Shown here one piece after another: positions 34,904 to 43,230 of a stretch of 64,000 nucleotides of DNA. Position numbers and translations under genes: made by a program. The notes beneath the pieces were generated by a model. It was not told where the DNA came from, did not search any database, and saw only the letters and a program-made list of their open reading frames with translations. Each line of letters begins with the position of its first letter. Position 1 is the first letter of the stretch. Origin of the DNA: Crenobacter oryzisoli (GTDB lineage: Bacteria; Pseudomonadota; Gammaproteobacteria; Burkholderiales; Chromobacteriaceae); the NCBI RefSeq assembly GCF_030385785.1, contig NZ_JAUEDK010000017.1, forward strand, positions 1-64,000, given 5' to 3'.

Positions 34904-35119
34904 ATAATGAACAAAAATATTGTCACCATTCAATAAATTTGCGATTCACGGCAATTGCATTGCAACCTGAAACAACAAAAAGTATTTAAACATTAATTCT
35001 AGTAGTCACCGTTTTGAATGGTGTTTTATAAAACCATGAAAGCAACTATAGAGTGAGATGAAGTCTCACGAAATTATTTGTGAAAGAAAAACTTATCGCA
35101 GCAAATTTTTATTTGCATA

Positions 35120-36181
35120 ATGCAGCAATCACATTCCATTCGTATCATAATAAAAATATCTTATATGCAGTGGGTAAATAGCATTACTTGGAACGGCACG
35201 GGTTATGTTGTAGTGACAATCGATAAATCCGGCACCATTGAAAACGTACCAGTTTCCACTTTAGCCGACCTAGAATTCTCCAACGAAAATACAAGGAAAA
35301 CTTACGTAACTACTGACTTCTCTACCTGGTCCACCATTAGTGTTGAAACATTTCTGCCTGCACTCGAATACCCTTCAGCATCCAAGCATGGTCAAAAACT
35401 CTATGAGTTTGATGCCAATGGTGTTGTTTATCAAATTCCAGCCATAGTTTTGATGAAATCGCTGTTCCATCCACTCCGGGGGCTTGCACATCAACTATTT
35501 CGCCCTCAAAGCCTGGATAATATTTTAGTTTCAACAGATAGAGATGGAAAAAGTGTAGATTTTTTCTGCACAAAACAGCATAAGCTCAAAATAAAATCAA
35601 GCAATACCACTTCCGGCACTCATGCTGCTTTGCACTGGATGTATTGCTTTCCCTCTGCTCGTCGCATGTGGGACAGTGCCCTAGAAAATGCACGACAAGG
35701 CACATTAGGATTGCAACTCCCCATAGGAACAGTGGAAATGTTTCTAAGTGCTTTTAATGTTGGCGGAAAACTGGTTGTCTCCAAATTAAGTTTAGTATCA
35801 GTCTCAACGACCGAGACCCCCTTTGATTTTTCCTCAAGCCAAGGGTTGCCCACCAAGTTTCAGTTCCAGAGCAACAACATCAACAAAGCCCCAAAGAAAT
35901 TAACAAACATCCCAAGCAGAAAAGGTATCTGGAGCCTTTCTGACGATGAGTGGGCTGTGGTGGAGCCAATTCTCACTAAGAGTAAAAAACAAAAGCACTG
36001 CCTTCGAACCATTGTGAACTGTTTATTAGAAAAATTTGGCCAAGGTATCGCATGGAGGAAATTAACAGTCGGTATCGTCAATCGCCCGGCAATCATTTGG
36101 CAGTACCAACAGATGCTTAAAGATGGTCGCTGGGAAAAAATGGTGAAAACGCTCTCGCAACTCAGAGCCACATCCAAATAA
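35120..36181 (+). CDS. TnsE-like protein fused to an IS5-type DNA-binding domain
   Basis: A 353-residue protein in the fifth position of the tns cluster, where Tn7 has tnsE. Residues about 90-200 resemble the N-terminal half of TnsE: Y-Q-I-P-A-I-V-L-M-K-S-L-F compares with Y-H-I-P-Q-L-E-L-A-R-S-L-F of Tn7 TnsE, and a matching A-x-L-H-W / S-x-R-R-M-W-D-S block follows. The C-terminal part (271-345: W-S-L-S-D-D-E-W-A-V-V-E-P-I-L, then I-V-N-C-L-L-E-K-F-G-Q-G-I-A-W-R-K-L) is the DUF4096-type N-terminal domain of IS5/IS4 transposases, without their DDE core. I infer a chimeric target selector. It is AT-rich with no clear ribosome site; the true start may be the ATG at 35165. Confidence 0.5.
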   Translation: MQQSHSIRIIIKISYMQWVNSITWNGTGYVVVTIDKSGTIENVPVSTLADLEFSNENTRKTYVTTDFSTWSTISVETFLPALEYPSASKHGQKLYEFDANGVVYQIPAIVLMKSLFHPLRGLAHQLFRPQSLDNILVSTDRDGKSVDFFCTKQHKLKIKSSNTTSGTHAALHWMYCFPSARRMWDSALENARQGTLGLQLPIGTVEMFLSAFNVGGKLVVSKLSLVSVSTTETPFDFSSSQGLPTKFQFQSNNINKAPKKLTNIPSRKGIWSLSDDEWAVVEPILTKSKKQKHCLRTIVNCLLEKFGQGIAWRKLTVGIVNRPAIIWQYQQMLKDGRWEKMVKTLSQLRATSK

Positions 36182-36214
36182 ATCAAACAGTAAGGGGAGT
36201 GCCTCTACCTCCCT

Positions 36215-37342
36215 CTACTTAGCCATCACTCTCTTCTTATCCTGCTCTGGGTTTTTCCAATTTTTTGGCCACCCCATAGGCTTTACATCATCTTTCTCAA
36301 GCAATAGACAATATTTTGACACCTCCTTATTGAGGACTTGCCCAGAAGGGCATAGTACGCGTTGGTCTGAAAATCTAAATGCCATAAACCCATAGACATA
36401 GCCATTTTTCTCTATGTCTGTTGCAGGCCACCCCGTCAGCTTTGGTCCCTGTTCAGCTACAGCTTTACTACTCAGAATGTACCATTCTATTTCAGAGGGG
36501 CTGTCTGTAACTCCTATGCCATGTGCTACCTGATGAAGAAATGACTCCTTGGAAAAGGTTACTATAAGAAAGAAAACGGCCGCAGAAATAATTACCCAAC
36601 CAATCCCACCTCTCTTTCGCACGGCAGGACTAGGCTGTGGATACTTACTAACTGTATAAACATACAAAATACACAAGGCTATATAGGCGGCCCATATCGC
36701 AAAGAAAACAGCATCTTGATGTGCCTCCCCTCTCGCCAAAGGCAACAATATACTCATAGGCAAAATAAATAGAAACTGAACAATTGCCGTCAATGAAATG
36801 AGACTAAGTAACTGGGCTCTACCATTCAGCCATGTTTGCTTACTTGAGAAAATCCACCAAAAAACAAATGCACTAAGAGCGAACTCCAGAAATGCAAGTA
36901 AAATAGGCCACTCTTTCATGCCAATTACTAGAATAGACAGTGTTGACAACGCCAGCAAAACAAACCACCCGACAAAATACATACGAGAGCGTCTAGCATG
37001 ATGAAGCTCGCCGTCAATTAGTGCAATCTGAGTCATGAAAGCGGGGGCTATTACTAATAGCACATACATACTAAAAGCTAGCAGCATGCCGCCTAGAACT
37101 AGGGTAACAAACCCAGCAACGGAGTTAAGAGAGGGCTGGAAGAGATTTTTTAATCCAATAGAGTCCAAAAATAAATATAGCATTCCCCCGCCAATTATGA
37201 AAGCGTATGGCGAAAGTTTCACAAAGAGGTCTAGCTCTAAAATCGCTTTCAGATATCCAAATATAGTTGGCTTTTTTTGAGCATTGGAGACATTGCGATT
37301 GATATGCCGGCGAAGTGGTTGACGAGAAACAGGAAACTTCAT
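36215..37342 (-). CDS. multi-pass membrane protein, unknown function
   Basis: A 375-residue protein with a basic N-terminal tail and about eight transmembrane helices (for example A-F-I-I-G-G-G-M-L-Y-L-F-L, A-G-F-V-T-L-V-L-G-G-M-L-L, V-G-W-F-V-L-L-A-L-S-T-L-S). After the last helix (G-W-V-I-I-S-A-A-V-F-F-L-I-V) an extracytoplasmic domain of about 110 residues ends the protein; it has two Cys (V-L-C-P-S-G, K-Y-C-L-L) that could pair. The AT-rich codon use matches the preceding tns genes, so it likely arrived with them. No family was recognised. It is convergent with the TnsE-like gene. Confidence 0.65.
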   Translation of the reverse strand: MKFPVSRQPLRRHINRNVSNAQKKPTIFGYLKAILELDLFVKLSPYAFIIGGGMLYLFLDSIGLKNLFQPSLNSVAGFVTLVLGGMLLAFSMYVLLVIAPAFMTQIALIDGELHHARRSRMYFVGWFVLLALSTLSILVIGMKEWPILLAFLEFALSAFVFWWIFSSKQTWLNGRAQLLSLISLTAIVQFLFILPMSILLPLARGEAHQDAVFFAIWAAYIALCILYVYTVSKYPQPSPAVRKRGGIGWVIISAAVFFLIVTFSKESFLHQVAHGIGVTDSPSEIEWYILSSKAVAEQGPKLTGWPATDIEKNGYVYGFMAFRFSDQRVLCPSGQVLNKEVSKYCLLLEKDDVKPMGWPKNWKNPEQDKKRVMAK

Positions 37343-37626
37343 AGGTAAGAAGGCTTTAAGCTGAAATAGCGAAGTAAATTTGCAGTGATGGACCGTTAGT
37401 ACAGGCCATAGTTAGGCAATATCCTAGTCTACGAGAGTGCTGTTTACTTTGAGAATAAATAATTTAACGATTCAAATCGTAACCTGACCTAGGATGGGTT
37501 TCTGGGAAGGGCAATGATTCAGTCGCCTACGTTGCACTCCGTAGCGTTCCAGCGCCGTTCAATGGCCTTGCACAACTGGTTGGCCAGGCCTCGATTCGGA
37601 GTTTTTCATAAAGACGAGCGGCGGAA

Positions 37627-38319
37627 TTATAACCGACCGACATACTCGGCAAAGCCGGTGCGAAAGGCGGTGATGCCCCCATTGGCGGGGTGGCGCAGCT
37701 CGGCACTGGTCGGGATGTCCAGCTTGTCCAGAATGCCTTTCGAGACCTTTCCTATCGCCACCCGTTGGGCATCGGGGAACAACTCGAGCAGCTGGTGCAG
37801 CATCGGAAGGCCGTCCCGCAGTTCATCTGAGGACGGTTTGCGGTTGGTCAGCATGTCCGTGTCGAACGGGTGAAATGCGAATGCATTCCACAGCACGCAC
37901 TCACGGGGGTCGAGGCCGGCCGTCTTAATCGCCTGCCACACCACGGTGGCGGTCGGCTCTTTGGCACCGCGTCTGCCGACGGGGCCGTCGGTGCGCGAGC
38001 AACGCGTCACTTCGCCGCTCAGCACGTCGCCAGGATAGATGCCTTTATGGGTGAGTTGACCGAGCAAGATGCGCTCGGACGTCATCGGGATGCCGGAGAA
38101 GTGGCAGCCCTGATAGCCAGGCGCTTCGGCAATCAGGATAACCTTGGCGCGCCCCAATCGTTCGGTCAGGTAACGTGACAGGTTATCGATACGATGTGTG
38201 GGGGCGAGCGAGGAGGCGTCATGCTCGGGGTCGACGCTGAACCAGGGGTTAAATACCCGCGGCAGTGCCGGGAAGCAATGCAGTGCCTCGATAAAACGGT
38301 TGACCGGGTCTGTAATCAT
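37627..38319 (-). CDS. uracil-DNA glycosylase-superfamily protein
   Basis: A 230-residue protein. The glycosylase fold shows as V-I-L-I-A-E-A-P-G-Y-Q-G-C-H-F-S-G-I-P-M-T-S (motif 1), C-V-L-W-N-A-F-A-F-H-P, and R-V-A-I-G-K-V-S after it; the C-terminal H-P-A-N-G-G supplies the motif-2-type His-Pro. The G/A-E-A-P-G form is that of the family 4/5-like or uncharacterised group rather than classic Ung. It lacks the four Cys of the iron-sulfur families. It might excise modified bases; in this position a role in defence against phages with altered bases is conceivable but unproven. The start at 38319 follows AAGG. The coupled pair of genes lies just upstream. Confidence 0.78.
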   Translation of the reverse strand: MITDPVNRFIEALHCFPALPRVFNPWFSVDPEHDASSLAPTHRIDNLSRYLTERLGRAKVILIAEAPGYQGCHFSGIPMTSERILLGQLTHKGIYPGDVLSGEVTRCSRTDGPVGRRGAKEPTATVVWQAIKTAGLDPRECVLWNAFAFHPFDTDMLTNRKPSSDELRDGLPMLHQLLELFPDAQRVAIGKVSKGILDKLDIPTSAELRHPANGGITAFRTGFAEYVGRL

Positions 38320-38436
38320 TTGGCCTTGTCGTGTGTATTGACGATTGGTTACGACGGGCCCGCCGTCGAGCGCTGGCCCGGTCATAACGTGGTTGGGGAA
38401 TGAGGCCAACCCTGTCCACGATACCAGCACCTGCGC

Positions 38437-40053
38437 TCAGGCTCCGGTACCGGTGTGCTCGATATACGGATGGGCCTGTTCGGTGAGTAACCACTTCTCG
38501 CCCTTCGCTTGAAGCAAACCACAGTCCTTGAGCAGCAAACATGTGTTACGCAGCCGGTCCGGACTCGGATTGATATTGGGCACCTTCGTCGAGGTCGCTT
38601 CCCATCCCATTTCCCCCATGGCCAACATATACCGATTCGTATCAAACGGCCCCCGAGTGCGCGAAGCCGCCGTATGCAGTTGTTGGTTTACACAAAACAC
38701 CTCCAGCACATAGGCCATAAAGTCCTTGGGCGATTGGGAGCGGAAGGTGTCGACAGCGCGACTCAACAGAGTCAATGGGATACGCGCCCCTTCGGCCTGC
38801 ATAACCTTCGTATACGCGACATCCATCGCCAACAAGTTCTCGGTCTCCACCTTGCAGCGGAGCAAGGCCTGGTAAAGGTTGGCGAGAAACGTTGGTTCAG
38901 GTTTTTTCCCCTGAGACAGGTTGTCGATGTCCAAGAGCGGAACGTCGGGATTCGTCAATGCTGCCCGACTCAGCGTCGGGGCGTCGCCTTGAAGCTGCTT
39001 GAGCTTGGCCAGGTCCGCATCGATGCCCAAGGTACTGCCCGCTGCGCTTAGTGCCTCCGCACTCAGACCCTCGTCCAAAAATAACTGGATTTGAGTTTTC
39101 AAGGGTACCGGCAGTTCGCGCGGAAACTCACGGCGCACAAAGGCCACAAACAACACCATGCACCACTCGAGAGCAAAGCGTTGCAACTGGCGCACTTGCA
39201 GAACCGCCTGGGCGCGGAGAATCGTCGATTCTCCCGTCTTGTCATCATCGACCAACGGACGACCTTGCTGGTCAACCCCACGTGCCAAGGTGGCCCGTAA
39301 CTGCGGCACGGACAGTCCATCCTTGGACCGGGACAAGCACCGCAACATCAAGCGGGAGGTGGCCGCACGTCGCGCATCATAGGCATCCACCTCAGGTCCG
39401 GAGGGCATGAACGCCTCTAGAAAGGCTTGCTGCTCCGCCTCGGAGATGGCCGAGGTGAGCAAGGACTGGAAGGCTTTGGCATTGGCACCCGTGCCCTTGA
39501 GCTGGCGCACGTCGGCCAACCAGGCATAGTCGTCGGCAGAGTATTGGTTTTTCAGCACCTCATCCAACGCCTCCGCTAGTTTTCGTCCCTTGGCGGTGCA
39601 GCGGTAACTACCTCCGGCCCCTGCTTGCAGCAGCTCGAGTCCATTCACGATGCTGGGACGGTACTGGACCGGCGTGAAGTACGCGGCCTGACTATCCGGA
39701 AAGGCATCAAAAATGAAAGTTGCCTCTTGGCTGTCCACAGGAAATTGGCGCTGGCCTCCCACTAAGCCAGTGTACCCAGAACCTTGCATGCTCCACATTA
39801 ACACCAAGTCCATTTTCTGCAGGGCCAACCGGCTGACCGAAGGGCCATCGGTATCCGACGCTGTCAGGCTTTCCGTAACGCGCCACGCCATCCAGCACAA
39901 TGCGGCATAGACCCGCAGCATGGAGACGGTACCGTTAATGCCAGGAAGGCAATGCTCGATAAGGCGTTCATTGACGGGGGCCAGCCCCATGAAATCCAGC
40001 ACGCCGGCTTTTTCACTCAGGCTCTTGTCTGCATAACAGGCATGTTCACGCAC
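38437..40053 (-). CDS. large helical protein coupled to PLD gene, unknown function
   Basis: A 538-residue, mainly alpha-helical protein with no signal or membrane segment. The last 60 residues (L-R-N-T-C-L-L-L-K-D-C-G-L-L-Q-A-K-G-E-K-W-L-L-T-E-Q-A) look like a winged helix. A middle segment repeats Leu-rich helices with Arg and Glu. It begins at a GTG whose codon lies within the last codons of the PLD-family gene (8-base overlap, 40046-40053), so the two are translated together and the products probably work as a complex. I cannot place it in a named family. Confidence 0.65.
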   Translation of the reverse strand: MREHACYADKSLSEKAGVLDFMGLAPVNERLIEHCLPGINGTVSMLRVYAALCWMAWRVTESLTASDTDGPSVSRLALQKMDLVLMWSMQGSGYTGLVGGQRQFPVDSQEATFIFDAFPDSQAAYFTPVQYRPSIVNGLELLQAGAGGSYRCTAKGRKLAEALDEVLKNQYSADDYAWLADVRQLKGTGANAKAFQSLLTSAISEAEQQAFLEAFMPSGPEVDAYDARRAATSRLMLRCLSRSKDGLSVPQLRATLARGVDQQGRPLVDDDKTGESTILRAQAVLQVRQLQRFALEWCMVLFVAFVRREFPRELPVPLKTQIQLFLDEGLSAEALSAAGSTLGIDADLAKLKQLQGDAPTLSRAALTNPDVPLLDIDNLSQGKKPEPTFLANLYQALLRCKVETENLLAMDVAYTKVMQAEGARIPLTLLSRAVDTFRSQSPKDFMAYVLEVFCVNQQLHTAASRTRGPFDTNRYMLAMGEMGWEATSTKVPNINPSPDRLRNTCLLLKDCGLLQAKGEKWLLTEQAHPYIEHTGTGA

Positions 40054-42625
40054 AGTAAAGTCCTTTGGGCATGCTCTCCAGCAGAGCGGGATTGCGGAGG
40101 TATATTAAGTAGCCGCCACAGGGGGCCTTGCGTATCAAGTCCCGCTTAAGCTCGGGCAGAAAGTAGGGAGGCAAGCGTTCATGACAGAGCGGGCAGCCGA
40201 GGGATTTTGGGACCGGAGGCTCATCCCCGGCCAAGGGTTTGGGGGATGGGGATAAGACCCCGAACGTCGGATTCTTGCGTTTTGCAGACGGCTTCCAGGA
40301 ACGGACCCCGATATAAAAATCCCGCAATTCAGGAGGGAGCGTGACAGGATAGGTTTTCGCTTCCCGTGCCGATGTCAGGATGCCCAGCAACTTTTGGTCG
40401 GACCCCACGGCCCCTGCCAGGTCTTCAAACCCCTTTTTAATGTCCTCCGGGGGCAAGGTCAGCCAGATAGGATGCAATAAGGGGGTCTGCTGGGCGGCTT
40501 CGATGAGTCGTTTGAGAGTCGGGGTTTCCCCGAAAATATCCGCCAGGCAATCGAACCACCTGTCCAAGGGCGGCTGCTGGCCCATGTCCGCCCACGCACA
40601 GGTCAACAACACGCACAATTGCACCGCCGCACCCTGCACTTCCGGCCAGTCGGCAAGAGGAAAGCGCGCCGGAGACAAGCCGTTCAACCATTGCTCGCAG
40701 GGCAGGAAATGCTCAGGGGTCCGCTGGGCCACCTCCCAACTGAAGGCCTCACGCAATACGAACCGTACATAGAGGTGCAGCAACTCAGAGGCTGCACTAT
40801 CCAGAGGATAGGTAGCGGCCAAACGTAAGATGTTCTCCAACTGGCCGCCGATAGACGGGGGCTTTCGGGCGGGCACCGTTTCGGCTGCGCCACGGGTTGC
40901 GGCGTAATACGGAGAATAGTCGCCTGACTCACCAAATCCCTCGTCCTCCTCTCCCTCGCCGGAGCACGGTTCCTCAGTCAGGGAGCCGTCATCCATCCCG
41001 GGGCAGACCACCTCCTTACCTTCTAGGAAATCCCATAACGCATCCAGCAATTCTTCCCGTAGGCCAGTGGAACCACGAGCACGGCGTGGACGAAAGCTTG
41101 CCTCCCACGCGCTCAGACTCATACCAGTCTCGTCACCTGGAAGCTTTGCGTCGGTCGACTCCTCAACCTTGGCTGGTTGCGCCGTCCCGGCGGACGGGCT
41201 GACGGAAGAACTGGTGCTGCGCGTCATCAACTCCATCAACAGTGCCAACAGCTCCCCGGCCATGTCGTCTCGTTGAGCCTTCATGATTTCGCTCATCTTG
41301 GCTCGCAGTTCCCTATGCAACCGGACATTGGCCAGTTCGTCCATCATCATCAGCCAGCACCGCCCGGTCTGACCGTCGTGTCGGACATGGACCTGGAGTG
41401 CATGCAGGTGGGCCTTTAGGTTCGGCAGGGGCAGCGAAAAGACACTGTTCTCGTCCAGATGCAGCGAGGGAAAAGAATCGATTTCCTCGAAGTTAGCCAC
41501 CAGGGTCAGGTCAACAACCGCACCGGCTGGCAGTGCGGACAGGTAGCCGCGCAGTTTGCCATTCTGCAACCATGCCTCGACGGTCAAAGTCGACCGGCCT
41601 TCCCCACCCGTCTCGACAAAGCGGTTGGGCTCGAACATGACGTTTTTGGCATCCACCGCCTGCCACTGAAATGTGGGCTCAGCAAGCTGACGAATCAGCG
41701 CGACTTCCACATTATCGAGCGAAGCAAGGCTGGCCTGCGTCGCGTTCACGGAGCCGGTCATCTCGAGACAACCGTTCGCCGTGGCATAGGCAAACACTTT
41801 GGCATGCAATGTTCGCTGGGTCCCAGGGCCGTCCGGCTTCACATACTGAACGTCCAATTCCGGGGTGGCGCGAAGGTCACAGCGGGCAACGGGATTTTTG
41901 GAGTCAAGCCCAAGGCGAAGGCACTGGGCGCCAAGCGATTGCGCCAAGTCCAGGAGCGGTTCACCCCTTGGCGCGTGAAACGGAGCCAAGGCGGTCAGGG
42001 TCCCTTGTGTGTTCAAACCGGTCTCACTAGCCACCTCCAGAAACCGGCTTTGAGCTGTCTGATTCAAGGTATGGACCAGCCAAGCGTGGCGCGGACGTCC
42101 ATCCATTTGCGCTCGAAACCGGCTCACCTGTGCAATAGCCCTTTCCGCCACAGCACGAAGCGGGGTACCTGCCGGATGACGTGGCGCGAGCCTGCTGGCG
42201 AGGTCTTCCAGAAACTGTGCCAACTCCTGAAATACCCAAGGCTCCTCGTCGGCGGAAAGGGCATCGAACGACTCAAGCTGCCCTCCTTGTCCCGGCATGG
42301 TCAAGTTGCCACTCCCCACTACCAACACATCCGGCTTATCTCCTTGGCGCTGCAAATAGGCGAGCTTGGGATGAAAGACGCCCTTGCCTGGAGCGGGCAC
42401 CCCTAGCAGAGCATACTCAAGTCCCGCTCCCCGGCTGCAACCCACATCGAGCGAAGCCGCCAAGCCCATTTGAACATCCACGAGGACCGTTGTTCGCTCG
42501 CAGCCCACTTGGTGCAAGGTGGGCATGAACAAGCCCTCAAAGAAAGCCAAGTCAAACGTAAAGCTGGTCAACAACACAGCGGAGGGTCGGACCTGCTGGA
42601 TGGTAGAGATGAGATTAGCCACCAA
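40046..42625 (-). CDS. PLD-superfamily protein with two HxK motifs and C-terminal Cys cluster
   Basis: An 859-residue protein. Two phospholipase D-like half-sites: H-P-K (His 85, Lys 87) with G-S-G-N (104-107), and H-A-K (His 274, Lys 276) with G-S-V-N (291-294). The classic Asp of HKD is absent, as in nuclease-type PLD proteins of the BfiI and helicase-associated group, so a DNase or RNase is likelier than a lipase. An acidic linker (G-E-G-E-E-D-E) and a long helical region follow, then C-P-L-C (811-814), Cys 836 and Cys 858, a possible zinc site. The TTG start at 42625 is preceded by AAGAAGG. First gene of a coupled pair, with the UDG-like gene following: together a candidate defence module. 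Confidence 0.75.
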   Translation of the reverse strand: MVANLISTIQQVRPSAVLLTSFTFDLAFFEGLFMPTLHQVGCERTTVLVDVQMGLAASLDVGCSRGAGLEYALLGVPAPGKGVFHPKLAYLQRQGDKPDVLVVGSGNLTMPGQGGQLESFDALSADEEPWVFQELAQFLEDLASRLAPRHPAGTPLRAVAERAIAQVSRFRAQMDGRPRHAWLVHTLNQTAQSRFLEVASETGLNTQGTLTALAPFHAPRGEPLLDLAQSLGAQCLRLGLDSKNPVARCDLRATPELDVQYVKPDGPGTQRTLHAKVFAYATANGCLEMTGSVNATQASLASLDNVEVALIRQLAEPTFQWQAVDAKNVMFEPNRFVETGGEGRSTLTVEAWLQNGKLRGYLSALPAGAVVDLTLVANFEEIDSFPSLHLDENSVFSLPLPNLKAHLHALQVHVRHDGQTGRCWLMMMDELANVRLHRELRAKMSEIMKAQRDDMAGELLALLMELMTRSTSSSVSPSAGTAQPAKVEESTDAKLPGDETGMSLSAWEASFRPRRARGSTGLREELLDALWDFLEGKEVVCPGMDDGSLTEEPCSGEGEEDEGFGESGDYSPYYAATRGAAETVPARKPPSIGGQLENILRLAATYPLDSAASELLHLYVRFVLREAFSWEVAQRTPEHFLPCEQWLNGLSPARFPLADWPEVQGAAVQLCVLLTCAWADMGQQPPLDRWFDCLADIFGETPTLKRLIEAAQQTPLLHPIWLTLPPEDIKKGFEDLAGAVGSDQKLLGILTSAREAKTYPVTLPPELRDFYIGVRSWKPSAKRKNPTFGVLSPSPKPLAGDEPPVPKSLGCPLCHERLPPYFLPELKRDLIRKAPCGGYLIYLRNPALLESMPKGLYCA

Positions 42626-43230
42626 GTGTTTTCGCCTTCTTATTTTGTTTAGTTATGCCCTCGAAAATCCCTAATTTCGGAGAAACTTAACCCATAACCT
42701 ATTGATTAGTAAATCAACGATTTACAGGGGCTAAATTCTCTAGGCATCACCAAATCATTTCGGATTTCACACTATAAATCATGGGTCTCTTGGGAATGAA
42801 ACACAAATGAATTATGTCATTTGAATAAGCGATGTGAGTCATCTCACCGCCACCCTCCGCCCCTACCGAAAATATCGCTCGGCCAGGTCAATGCCGACCT
42901 GAAAGCCGTCCATGCTTGGGAAGGAACTGCAGGTGCAAGTCCAAGATAGCGGCGTCCAAGGTGCAATCTGCCAAACCTCTCTGGACTGCCATAGAACCTT
43001 GGACACTCGTGGTCCTCGTGCCGAGGCCCGTCACAGGCCTCGGCGACGAGGCCAACCTACTAGTAGCGCTGCCTTGCTGGGACAGTTTATGCCATCATAT
43101 TGTTGGGTATCCCCTGTCGAAGCCTTGCTTACCGCCATCTTTGGCAAGCAGCCTGCGGTTTAACAGTCTTTTTGACCGTCTGCACCTGGGCCATCGGCGG
43201 AAAAATTAAATCTCACAAACGAAGAAAATA
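42626..43230. other. intergenic region between divergent genes
   Basis: The first 200 bases after the PLD gene start are AT-rich and probably hold the promoters of that operon. The part from 42840 is GC-rich and contains a hairpin-forming GAGGCC / GGCCTC stretch near 43025-43050. A 17-codon minus-strand frame (about 42863-42913: M-D-G-F-Q-V-G-I-D-L-A-E) could be the tail of a lost gene. Nothing else was supported. Confidence 0.4.

Noticed and set aside
34904-35119. Inverted repeat CACCATTCAA / TTGAATGGTG and GTGAGA / TCTCAC hairpin considered as CRISPR-like repeats of a CRISPR-associated transposon
   Set aside because: There is only one copy of each, with no spacer pattern and no Cas gene in the window; they look like a terminator and a leader hairpin.
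42863-42913. Short minus-strand frame M-D-G-F-Q-V-G-I-D-L-A-E, possible tail of a lost gene
   Set aside because: Only 16 codons and no extension upstream in the same frame that resembles a protein family.
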